From assembly GCA_017440145.1 (NCBI GenBank), contig JAFSHU010000136.1, positions 1 through 39,528 of the forward strand: a stretch of DNA of 39,528 bases, read 5' to 3'. This document shows positions 23,509 to 30,581 of the stretch, piece after piece. The stretch's first letter is position 1. The number at the start of each line of letters is the position of its first letter. This DNA comes from Bacillota bacterium (GTDB lineage: Bacteria > Bacillota > Dehalobacteriia > UBA4068). The position numbers and the translations under genes were made by a program. The notes beneath the pieces were generated by a model that was not told the origin of the DNA, searched no databases, and saw only the letters and a list, made by a program, of their open reading frames with translations.

Positions 23509-24255
23509 ATGGAACAATCAGACCGAAAACGCTGGATCGAATTGTCGCAGAGAGCGTTTGCCCGCTGCTGCTATACCTATAGTGAATTTCTCAGCCTGGC
23601 AGAGCAGGAGGAGCTTTCCCGTCTGCCACTGGGGCCCGGCTCTGCGCCTCTGCGCTTCTGGGGCGGCTTTGAAGAGGCTGAGCGGAAGCTGGCCTGCTTT
23701 GGCAGCCCGGAGCTCTGCGGCTATGAGGAGCTGCCGCCTCTTTCTTATCTGGAGATCGCACCTGTGGCGGAGCGCTTTGCGGATTCCCTGTCTCACCGGG
23801 ATTTTTTGGGGGCCCTGCTCTCCCTGGGGCTGCGCCGCTCTGTTCTGGGGGATATCCTCATCCAGCAGAACAGGGGCTATCTGATCTGCCTGGAGCATAT
23901 CGCTGGATTTATTCAGGAGCAGCTTTGCCAGGTGCGGCACACCACAGTTTGCTGCAGGCCGGTGGAGCAGCTGCCGGAAGCCGCTGTGACCTTGCCGGAG
24001 CCGGTTCCGATCCTGCTGGCCTCCGAGCGTCTGGATGCCCTGGTGGCGGCGGTGTATCATTTGTCCCGCAGCGCCAGCCAGCAGCTGATTTGTCAGGGGC
24101 GGGTGGCGCTGAATGATCGGGAAGCACAGAGTGCCAATGCGGTTCTGCGCCCGGGGGATCGTGTTTCCGTGCGGGGAAAGGGGCGTTTTATTTATGAGGG
24201 GATCGATGCCAGCACCCGGAAAGGGCGCCTGCGGGTCATGGTGCGGATTTTTTAG
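23509..24255 (+). CDS. YlmH-like S4-domain RNA-binding protein
   Basis: A 248-residue YlmH-family protein. The family has an N-terminal region, a central domain and a C-terminal S4 RNA-binding domain; Bacillus YlmH binds the ribosome and takes part in quality control of stalled peptides. Here the central block has SHRDFLGALLSLGLRRSVLGD near residue 95, the family landmark, and the S4 domain (SERLDALVAAVYHLSRSASQ, then INQGRVALND-like ICQGRVALNDRE) starts near residue 170. AGAAGGA lies upstream of the ATG at 23509. It usually sits in the cell-division/sepF cluster; here it is isolated, with its own promoter. Confidence 0.85.
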   Translation: MEQSDRKRWIELSQRAFARCCYTYSEFLSLAEQEELSRLPLGPGSAPLRFWGGFEEAERKLACFGSPELCGYEELPPLSYLEIAPVAERFADSLSHRDFLGALLSLGLRRSVLGDILIQQNRGYLICLEHIAGFIQEQLCQVRHTTVCCRPVEQLPEAAVTLPEPVPILLASERLDALVAAVYHLSRSASQQLICQGRVALNDREAQSANAVLRPGDRVSVRGKGRFIYEGIDASTRKGRLRVMVRIF

Positions 24256-24281
24256 CTACTCTGGTTATTTTGACCCTGAGA

Positions 24282-24290
24282 TGCTATAAT
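24282..24290 (+). promoter_or_regulatory. extended -10 promoter before the Nudix-like gene
   Basis: TGCTATAAT (24282-24290) is a perfect extended -10. A weak -35 (TGGTTA, 24262-24267) lies 17 bases upstream. The gene start at 24335 is about 40 bases downstream. Confidence 0.6.
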
Positions 24291-24334
24291 CAATCTATTG
24301 AGATTTGGGCGCAGCCCGGAAGGAGGAGCGAAGC

Positions 24335-25693
24335 ATGGAATCCTTTATGAACAGCATTTTTTATCAGGTTCTGTCTGTAATCAGCTCCATCATCATTCCC
24401 ATTGTTGGCTTCCTCGTTTCTTATTTTCAGATTCGGGATGCGCACACGGAAAAGAAGATACGTAATTTTAAAATCGCCAGTGAGATCATGCCGGAGGATC
24501 GTGGCGAATATGCCGAGAGCTGCCTGGAGCTGTACCGGGAGAGATACAAAGCGCAGATCCGTTCCGGGGAGGTCGTGGTGCGGAATCTGATTTATAAGAG
24601 AAACTGGGTGCAGGCTGCCGGGAACGAACGCTTCTGCAATCTGAATGATGTTCCGGTACAGATCACCCCGATCCACTGGGGGAAGAATCCGCCCCGGGCC
24701 CGTTTTCTCCCTTATCCGAAGGAAGGCTTCTCTGCCAATAAAAAATATGAGCTCAGTGGGAATACCAGCAAGCTTTTTAACGGGAAGCTTTTTGCCCTTC
24801 ATGAGATTCAGGGCGATCTGAACCGGGGGGATCTTTCTGTCTCCGTAAAAAACGGCGGGTATTTTGATTTTCTGGATACCTGTGAGTATCTGGTCTATGA
24901 AATGTCCTACGCCCGGCGGGTGCAGAGGAAAAAGCCGCCGTATCGTCTGGGCTCGCTTCCTGCCTTTTCTGTTTTGCCCAATCGTTCCCGTTATGGCGAT
25001 GTCTTTGATATGGGCAACCGCTTTGCCGGGATCGGCATCAATACAGCCACGATCCTTTATAATGTGGAGATTCCCGGCGATTCCGGGGAGCCGGAAAAAA
25101 GTGCGGTTCTTTTGCTGCATCATCGCTCCTCCCAGGTGGCAGAGGGCATTGGCGCCATTCATGTGATCCCGGCCGGCTCCTATCAGCCCGTGGGCACGCA
25201 GCTGGATTCTGTTTTCAACCGCAATCTGGCCAATACCGTATATCGGGAGTTCGGTGAAGAGCTGCTCAACATAGATGAATTCATTCACCTGAATACAGAG
25301 GAGATGCTGGAGGATAAATATTGCCAGTGGCAGGTGCTTCTGCTGGGCTTTGGCATTGAGCCCCTGAATACAAAGATCGAAGTCCTGACCACGCTGCAGG
25401 TGGACATGGAGCAGCCGGAAAATCAGCGGCTTTTTGCCTCCTGCCGCACGCTGGCGCAGCTGGAGAAGTTTTTCAGCACGAATTATGAAGGCAATCTCAG
25501 CCTGATCCCGATGAACCGGAAGAATTTGCAGCAATACCAGCAGGATCCGCGGATGACTCCGGCGGGGAAGGAGCTTTTGGCCATTCTTCTGGAGCATGAG
25601 GAGTATTTCAGCCAGGCCAATTTTGCTTCAGACAAAAAAACAGAGGCGGTGTCCCCAAAACACCGCCCCTGCTGGAATGCCTGGATGGAATAA
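24335..25693 (+). CDS. membrane-anchored protein with Nudix-like motif, function unknown
   Basis: A 452-residue protein I do not recognise as a named family. One N-terminal membrane helix (residues about 7-30, VISSIIIPIVGFLVSYF) is followed by a large cytoplasmic part. Residues 304-310, REFGEEL, match the core of a Nudix box (R-E-x-x-E-E), and IHVIPAGSYQP about 40 residues before could supply the Nudix Gly, though the usual G-x5-E spacing is stretched. Most Nudix hydrolases are soluble and under 250 residues. The last 20 residues are encoded by the terminator of the converging gene and look like a non-conserved tail. AGGAGGAG precedes the ATG. The gene is alone on its transcript. Confidence 0.7.
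   Translation: MESFMNSIFYQVLSVISSIIIPIVGFLVSYFQIRDAHTEKKIRNFKIASEIMPEDRGEYAESCLELYRERYKAQIRSGEVVVRNLIYKRNWVQAAGNERFCNLNDVPVQITPIHWGKNPPRARFLPYPKEGFSANKKYELSGNTSKLFNGKLFALHEIQGDLNRGDLSVSVKNGGYFDFLDTCEYLVYEMSYARRVQRKKPPYRLGSLPAFSVLPNRSRYGDVFDMGNRFAGIGINTATILYNVEIPGDSGEPEKSAVLLLHHRSSQVAEGIGAIHVIPAGSYQPVGTQLDSVFNRNLANTVYREFGEELLNIDEFIHLNTEEMLEDKYCQWQVLLLGFGIEPLNTKIEVLTTLQVDMEQPENQRLFASCRTLAQLEKFFSTNYEGNLSLIPMNRKNLQQYQQDPRMTPAGKELLAILLEHEEYFSQANFASDKKTEAVSPKHRPCWNAWME
25634..25667 (-). terminator. terminator of the DUF3343 gene, inside the converging coding region
   Basis: On the minus strand GGCGGTGT (25667-25660) pairs with ACACCGCC (25652-25645), followed closely by a run of seven T (25640-25634). 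It lies entirely inside the last codons of the rightward Nudix-like gene. Confidence 0.85.
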
Positions 25694-25700
25694 ACAGCTG

Positions 25701-25979
25701 CTATACTTCGACCTGTTTGATGCAAAGCTCGCTGCCTGCTTCCGCTTTTTTGATGTGATAGAGCATGTAGTGCCCTTTCTCAAGCAGCTGCTCCTGCAAA
25801 AGCGCATGCAGCCTGGGATATTCTTCTTCCTCTACCCGAAGGGAGATGCCGCAGGATTCACTCACGGCGCGAAGCGTGGGCATAACCTGCACCGGAATAT
25901 GCACTGCCAGAGCTTTTTCCGCGCTGATGGCATCATGGGTTGAATTGAAAGACAGCATGTAATAAGACGCTTTTCGCAT
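25701..25979 (-). CDS. DUF3343 protein (putative Se/S carrier-like)
   Basis: A 92-residue protein of the DUF3343 family, annotated as a putative selenium/sulfur carrier. The signature is STHDAISAEKAL near residue 13, followed by PTLRAVSESCGISLRV, where the single invariant Cys43 would carry the chalcogen. Members often occur with selenium-utilisation genes such as yedF/selD. The divergent gene next door is a LysR regulator of the type associated with selenium metabolism. GAGG lies six bases before the ATG. Transcription ends at the terminator inside the neighbouring gene. Confidence 0.85.
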   Translation of the reverse strand: MRKASYYMLSFNSTHDAISAEKALAVHIPVQVMPTLRAVSESCGISLRVEEEEYPRLHALLQEQLLEKGHYMLYHIKKAEAGSELCIKQVEV

Positions 25980-26015
25980 TTTTTGCCTCGCATTTATCGA
26001 TTTTTTCTATGGCTG

Positions 26016-26062
26016 GCAAGCAAAAGAGTATATTGTCTGCTTGCATAAAAATATGTTATGAT
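26016..26062 (+). promoter_or_regulatory. promoter and inverted repeat before the LysR gene
   Basis: TTGTCT (26033-26038), 18 bases, and an extended TGTTATGAT ending at 26062 form the promoter. A perfect 7-bp inverted repeat, GCAAGCA (26016-26022) and TGCTTGC (26038-26044), overlaps the -35 region, the usual place for autoregulation by a LysR protein, and also lies upstream of the divergent DUF3343 gene. Confidence 0.55.
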
Positions 26063-26115
26063 AGGTTCATAAAAATTTATCGTTGCCCTTTTGCAAAGGG
26101 CATTGGAGTCCCTTT

Positions 26116-27003
26116 ATGGATTTTCATCAGTTGGAATCATTTTTAGCCATCGTTCGTTTCAAAAGCTTTTCCAAAGCAGCGGAATCCCTGTTTCTCTCCC
26201 AGCCTGCACTGAGCAACCATATTGCCCGGCTGGAGCATGAGCTGGATATCATCCTTTTGGAAAGAAGCAGCCGAAAAACCGAATTGACCGAGGCCGGAAG
26301 GCTTTTTTTCACTGCCGCTCAGGATCTGCTGAATCACCGGGAGCAGGTGGTGGCCCGGATGCGGAATTATCGGGATAATATTGAAGGGGAACTGAGCATC
26401 GGTGCCAGCTCCATCCCGGCTCAGTATCTGCTGCCGCCGATCCTGGCCCGATTCAGTGCGGATTACCCTCAGGTGATTTGCCACATCCATGATAACAGCT
26501 CACAGGAATTGGAGGAGCTGCTGCTTTCGCAGTTTATGGATTTTGGTTTGGTTGGCAGCCCGCCTGTGAACCCGGATCTGGTTTATGAGCAGATCGCCAC
26601 TGATGAGCTGGTGGTGATCGCCCCGGCAAAATCCCCCTTTATCGAAAAGGAAAATATCACCCTGGATGAGCTTTTGGAGCATCGTCTGGTGCTGCGGGAG
26701 GATGCCTCCGGGACGAGAAAGGCCTTTGAGGATGCTTTGGCTGCCAAAGGCGGCAATTACCACATTCGCCCTGCACTTTATGTGGGGAATACGGATATGG
26801 TCAATCTCTGCGTGGAGCAGGGGATGGGCCTTTCTGTGACCTCCCACATCTCGGCGAAGGATGCCGCCAATCTGGGCAAGCTGCACATCATGCGCCTTTC
26901 TGATTTGCCCATCTACCGGCAGTTCCATTTTGTGTACCTGCGGGGGCGGGTTCTGGCGCCCCGGGCACAGCTGTTCCGGGATTATGTGCTGAACCGGAAA
27001 TAG
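26116..27003 (+). CDS. LysR-family regulator, possibly selenium/sulfur metabolism
   Basis: A 295-residue LysR-type regulator. The N-terminal winged helix is clear (FSKAAESLFLSQPALSNHIARLE, quoted in part), followed by the linker helix and a periplasmic-binding-like effector domain from residue 90 (GELSIGASSIPAQYLLPPIL). The SIPAQYLLP block is typical of CysB/CysL-like and selenium-associated members of the family. Pairing with DUF3343 supports a selenium or sulfur role, but no ligand residues can be named. TGGAG precedes the ATG at 26116. The gene is divergent from DUF3343 and probably controls itself through the repeat at 26016-26044. Confidence 0.87.
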   Translation: MDFHQLESFLAIVRFKSFSKAAESLFLSQPALSNHIARLEHELDIILLERSSRKTELTEAGRLFFTAAQDLLNHREQVVARMRNYRDNIEGELSIGASSIPAQYLLPPILARFSADYPQVICHIHDNSSQELEELLLSQFMDFGLVGSPPVNPDLVYEQIATDELVVIAPAKSPFIEKENITLDELLEHRLVLREDASGTRKAFEDALAAKGGNYHIRPALYVGNTDMVNLCVEQGMGLSVTSHISAKDAANLGKLHIMRLSDLPIYRQFHFVYLRGRVLAPRAQLFRDYVLNRK

Positions 27004-27121
27004 CCGAAGCCAGGAAGAAAGGATTCGTCTTTATCCTAGCATAGCGGGGACTGGATTTCAAATGCTTTTTCTTTTCCCCGGATGGCTTTTCTTTTACGAA
27101 GCTTTTTGCGAACAGGAAATA

Positions 27122-27150
27122 AACCCCTCCTCTGCAAACGAGGAGGGGTT
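27122..27150. terminator. bidirectional terminator
   Basis: AACCCCTCCTC (27122-27132) and GAGGAGGGGTT (27140-27150) form a perfect 11-bp stem with T-rich sequence (GCTTTTAT) after it on the plus strand. It ends the leftward zinc-transporter transcript and probably the LysR transcript. Confidence 0.85.
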
Positions 27151-27154
27151 GCTT

Positions 27155-27967
27155 TTATCCCAGGGCAACGTCCAGGATCATCATGACGGAGAAGCCTACC
27201 AAAGTGAAAAGCGCCATGATTTCTTTTCGCTCGTTGCTTTGGCTTTCCGGAATCAATTCCTGCACCACAACATAGATCATCGCACCGGCTGCAAAGGAAA
27301 GCAGAAAGGGCAGCAGCACACGGGCTTTCAGCGCCAGCAGGGCGCCCATCAGCCCCGCAATGGGTTCTACCATGCCGCTGAGCTGGCCAAAGAGAAAGGA
27401 TTTTTTTCTGGAATAGCCTTCCCGGCGCAGAGGTACGCTGACGGCAGTGCCTTCCGGCAGGTTCTGGATGCCGATGCCCAGCGCCAGAAGGCAGGCAGCC
27501 GGAAGTGTTGCCCCCTCCAGGCCATAGGCCAGCGAGGCAAAGGCTACGCCGATGGCCAGCCCCTCCGGGATATTGTGCAGGGTGATGGAGAAAACCAGCA
27601 TCCAGCAGCGCTTCAGGCTGTTTTTGTTTTCCAGCTCCTGCACCCTTCTGCTGCGGTCTGCGTAAGAATTGAAAAGCTTATCCCCCAGAAAAAGCAGCAG
27701 CCCGCCGCAAAGAAAGCCCAATGCCACGACGAACCAGGAATGGGCAAACAGCTCTTCCGCCAAATCGATGGCAGGGGAAAGCAGTGACCAGAAGGATGCT
27801 GCCACCATGACGCCGGCGGCAAAGCCCAGCATGGCATCCATAATATTTTTGTGGAGCGCCTTGAAAAAAAAGACCATCCCAGCCCCCAGGGCTGTCAGCG
27901 CCCAGGTAAACAGACAGGCCAGCAGCGCCTGCATCGGATGGCTGAGCGCAGCGAAAAAATTTGACAT
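27155..27967 (-). CDS. ZIP-family divalent metal transporter
   Basis: A 270-residue ZIP transporter with about eight membrane helices that moves Zn2+ (or Fe2+/Mn2+) into the cytoplasm. The binuclear metal centre is visible in helices 4 and 5: VFSITLHNIPEGLAIG with H-N-x-P-E-G, and GIGIQNLPEGTAV, where Q-N-x-P-E-G replaces the more usual second motif. The variable loop after helix 3 is charged (DRSRRVQELENKNSLKR) rather than His-rich. AGGAGG lies just before the ATG. It is alone on a leftward transcript. The substrate cannot be fixed from sequence. Confidence 0.9.
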   Translation of the reverse strand: MSNFFAALSHPMQALLACLFTWALTALGAGMVFFFKALHKNIMDAMLGFAAGVMVAASFWSLLSPAIDLAEELFAHSWFVVALGFLCGGLLLFLGDKLFNSYADRSRRVQELENKNSLKRCWMLVFSITLHNIPEGLAIGVAFASLAYGLEGATLPAACLLALGIGIQNLPEGTAVSVPLRREGYSRKKSFLFGQLSGMVEPIAGLMGALLALKARVLLPFLLSFAAGAMIYVVVQELIPESQSNERKEIMALFTLVGFSVMMILDVALG

Positions 27968-28104
27968 ATGTGCCTCCTCAGATGTTTTGCTTCTGACATC
28001 TTATGAAAGCTTAGCAAAGGGGTGCGGCTTCCGGCCCCGGCTTTTCGCAGCAGAATGTGAAATTTTTATGCACCCTTCTATTTTCCGTATGTGCAGCAGG
28101 ATAT

Positions 28105-28134
28105 TTGCCTTTATGCGTCAAATTTGACTAGAAT
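28105..28134 (+). promoter_or_regulatory. promoter with palindromic operator for the dac-spm genes
   Basis: TTGCCT (28105-28110), 18 bases, TAGAAT (28129-28134). The perfect 12-bp palindrome GTCAAATTTGAC (28117-28128) occupies the spacer directly against the -10, so a bound regulator would cover the promoter. No clear sigma-E or sigma-F sporulation promoter was found. Confidence 0.5.
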
Positions 28135-28170
28135 CAGTCGAAAAAGATTCTTTTGGTATTGGAGGCTTGG

Positions 28171-29325
28171 ATGGGTGTGAAGAAACTCTGCTTTGGCTTG
28201 CTGTTTGCGGCAATGCTGCTTTTGCTTGCGGCCTTTCCGGCTTTTGCTTTTGATGTGAATGCAGCGGCTGCCATTTTGATCGACGCCAATTCCGGGCACA
28301 TCATTTATGAGCAAAATGCTCATGAATCTCTGGCGCCTGCTTCCACCACAAAGGTTTTGACCGCCCTGGTCACTCTGGAGGAGGTAGAGGATCTTTCCCA
28401 AAAAGTCACTTTGCCGGAGGATTTTCAGAATGTTGGCGAAAGTGGGATCTATCTGGAAGCAGGGGAGACCCACAGCATAGAGGATCTGCTCTATGCACTG
28501 ATGCTCCGTTCCGCCAATGATGCCGGGCAGGCTCTGGGGATCGGTGTGGCCGGCAGTGAGGAAGCTTTTGTGGAGCTGATGAACAGCCGCACAGAGGAGC
28601 TGGGGCTGAAGGATAGCCATTGGGACAACCCTCACGGTCTGGATGCGGAGGATCATTATACCTCTGCCCATGACTTGGCTATGATCACCCGGCAGGCTAT
28701 GACGATCCCAGAATTCAATGAGTTGATCGTTTCGGAAAGCTGGACCATGCCCTGGGAAAGCAATGAGTATGATCGTAGCTTATACAATCACAACCAGCTT
28801 TTGGATCTGTATGAGGGTGCAGACGGGGTAAAAACCGGCTATACCAGCAAATCCGGCAGCTGTTTGGTGGGCTCTGCCACCCGGAATGGTCTGCGCTTGA
28901 TCGGTGTCGTTCTGAATTGTGATGAGCATTATGAGGAAATGTGCAGGCTGCTGGATTATGGCTTCGCGTCCTATGAATCTGTGCCCGTGGGAAAGAAGGG
29001 GGATGTGGTTGGTTCCGTCAAGGTGCTGAATGGCAATGTGAAGCGTCTGGAGGCGGTTCTGGCGGAGGATGCCAAGATCACGCTGGAAAAGGGCGCAAGC
29101 GCGGATGTGAGCCCGGAATATGAATTTTCTCAGGCTCTGGAAGCTCCCCTGAAGGCCGGAGAAGTGATCGGCAGAGCTTGCTTTACGCATAAGAGCGGCA
29201 TAAAAACGGAGGTTCCCATCTGCGTAAAGGGAGAGGCGGAGCGTTATACCTTTGGCCTTGTCTGGCAGAAGGTCTGGCAGACTTTCTTTTCCGCTTTGCT
29301 TGGGCCTCTGGAAGCCGAAGAATGA
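28171..29325 (+). CDS. D-alanyl-D-alanine carboxypeptidase (DacB/DacF type)
   Basis: A 384-residue low-molecular-weight penicillin-binding protein that trims the terminal D-Ala of peptidoglycan. It has a signal peptide (MGVKKL to FPAFAF), then the serine-protease-like motifs in order: PASTTKVLT with catalytic Ser and Lys near residue 62, LRSANDAG (S-x-N) near 120, and DGVKTGYT near 225. A C-terminal beta domain follows, and the end (LVWQKVWQTFFSALLG) is an amphipathic membrane anchor. GGAGG lies five bases before the ATG at 28171. Adjacent spmA and spmB mirror the Bacillus dacB-spmA-spmB operon, which adjusts spore cortex cross-linking. Confidence 0.93.
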   Translation: MGVKKLCFGLLFAAMLLLLAAFPAFAFDVNAAAAILIDANSGHIIYEQNAHESLAPASTTKVLTALVTLEEVEDLSQKVTLPEDFQNVGESGIYLEAGETHSIEDLLYALMLRSANDAGQALGIGVAGSEEAFVELMNSRTEELGLKDSHWDNPHGLDAEDHYTSAHDLAMITRQAMTIPEFNELIVSESWTMPWESNEYDRSLYNHNQLLDLYEGADGVKTGYTSKSGSCLVGSATRNGLRLIGVVLNCDEHYEEMCRLLDYGFASYESVPVGKKGDVVGSVKVLNGNVKRLEAVLAEDAKITLEKGASADVSPEYEFSQALEAPLKAGEVIGRACFTHKSGIKTEVPICVKGEAERYTFGLVWQKVWQTFFSALLGPLEAEE

Positions 29326-29383
29326 TCTGCAAAGAAGAATAGTGGACAAAATCACCCGCATAGATTCTATCGGGTGATTTTTT

Positions 29384-29962
29384 ATGTTGGATTTTCTTTG
29401 GTGTGGTCTTTTGCTGCTTGCTGTCATCTATGCTGCTGTCAGCGGCAATATCGGGCTGGTCACAGAGGCAGCTTTCACTGCTGCGGAGGAAGCGGTCACT
29501 TTGGTGATCGGCCTCTGTGGGGTGATCTGCCTTTGGATGGGCTTGCTGCGTATTGCGGAGGAGGCTGGTTTGATGCAGGCACTGGGGCGTTTGCTTTCTC
29601 CTCTGATCCGGCGGCTGTTTCCCTCTGTGCCGAAGTCCCATCCGGCTATGGGTGCCATCGTTATGAATGTCTCTGCCAATCTGCTGGGGCTGGGGAACGC
29701 AGCCACGCCTATGGGGCTGGAGGCCATGCGCCATTTGCAGGAGCTGAATCCGGATAAGCAGAGCGCCTCGCCTGCCATGGTGACGCTGCTGGCACTGAAC
29801 ACCGCTGCCATCACGCTGATGCCCACCATGGTGATGGGTCTGCGCATGGCAGCCGGCTCGGAGGCGCCCGCTGCCATCGTGGGCGCCACGGCCCTCTCCT
29901 CTTCCATTGGCATGGCCTTTGCCCTTGCTTTGGATGCGGCTCTGCGCCGAAAGGGGAGGTGA
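29384..29962 (+). CDS. spmA: spore maturation protein A
   Basis: A 192-residue membrane protein of the SpmA family (nucleoside-recognition/Gate domain). SpmA acts with SpmB in spore core dehydration in Bacillus. Recognised by AVTLVIGLCGVICLWMGLLR and by SHPAMGAIVMNVSANLLGLGNAATPMG (quoted in part), whose N-x-S-A-N-x-L-G-L-G-N-A-A-T-P run is invariant in the family. Five or so membrane helices are visible. The ribosome-binding site is weak (GGGTGAT). spmB follows after four bases. Confidence 0.93.
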   Translation: MLDFLWCGLLLLAVIYAAVSGNIGLVTEAAFTAAEEAVTLVIGLCGVICLWMGLLRIAEEAGLMQALGRLLSPLIRRLFPSVPKSHPAMGAIVMNVSANLLGLGNAATPMGLEAMRHLQELNPDKQSASPAMVTLLALNTAAITLMPTMVMGLRMAAGSEAPAAIVGATALSSSIGMAFALALDAALRRKGR

Positions 29963-29966
29963 GGGC

Positions 29967-30491
29967 TTGGATTTCTTCTCCGCCTGGGCTGTCCCTTTGC
30001 TCCTTCTGCTCATCCCTGTGCTGGGTCTGTGCAAGCGCCTGCCGGTTTATGAGCTTTTCGTCTCCGGCGCGGCAGATGGCGCCCGGCTCTGCGTAAGCAT
30101 CTTCCCGAACATTCTGGCTATGCTGGTGGTGATCGGCGTTTTTCGGGAATCCGGCGCTTTGGCCGCCATCAGCCAATGGCTGGCGCCGCTTTGCAGCAGC
30201 CTGGGCGTTCCAACAGAGGTTTTGCCCCTGGCTTTGCTGCGCCCTTTATCCGGTAGCGGCGCTCTGGCTGCCACCGCGGATATTATTCAGAACAGCGGGC
30301 CGGACAGCTTCCCTGGGCTGCTGGCTTCTGTCATGCAGGGCAGCACAGATACCACCTGCTATGTGCTGGCAGTCTATTTCGGCTCAGTTGGCATAAAAAA
30401 ATACGGCCACGCCCTGACAGTGGGGCTGGCTGCGGATGCGGTTAGCTTTATCTGCGCTTTTCTGGTCTGCCGGATTCTGTTTCCTGTGTGA
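29967..30491 (+). CDS. spmB: spore maturation protein B, TTG start
   Basis: A 174-residue partner of SpmA with the same Gate-type fold. Signatures are YELFVSGAADGARLCVSIFP near residue 27 and ALLRPLSGSGALAATADII followed by MQGSTDTTCYVLAVYFGSVG. The start is TTG at 29967, seven bases after GGAGG; the frame extends upstream into spmA but without family sequence. Both Spm proteins are common in spore-forming Clostridia and are good evidence for sporulation ability. Confidence 0.92.
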   Translation: MDFFSAWAVPLLLLLIPVLGLCKRLPVYELFVSGAADGARLCVSIFPNILAMLVVIGVFRESGALAAISQWLAPLCSSLGVPTEVLPLALLRPLSGSGALAATADIIQNSGPDSFPGLLASVMQGSTDTTCYVLAVYFGSVGIKKYGHALTVGLAADAVSFICAFLVCRILFPV

Positions 30492-30508
30492 ATTTTGCTT
30501 CCGCTGGT

Positions 30509-30537
30509 TTGACATTCCTTCCTGATAATGTTAGACT
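30509..30537 (+). promoter_or_regulatory. promoter of the cell-wall polysaccharide operon
   Basis: TTGACA (30509-30514), 17 bases, TAGACT (30532-30537). The -35 is perfect and the -10 fits at four of six bases. Transcription would begin near 30544. Confidence 0.65.
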
Positions 30538-30581
30538 GAATTCATTGAGAATGACTTAAAATGGATAGGAAGCAGCAGCTT

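Noticed and set aside
24335-25693. CBASS-type defence effector
   Set aside because: A membrane helix plus Nudix-like domain would fit, but no CD-NTase or other defence gene lies nearby.
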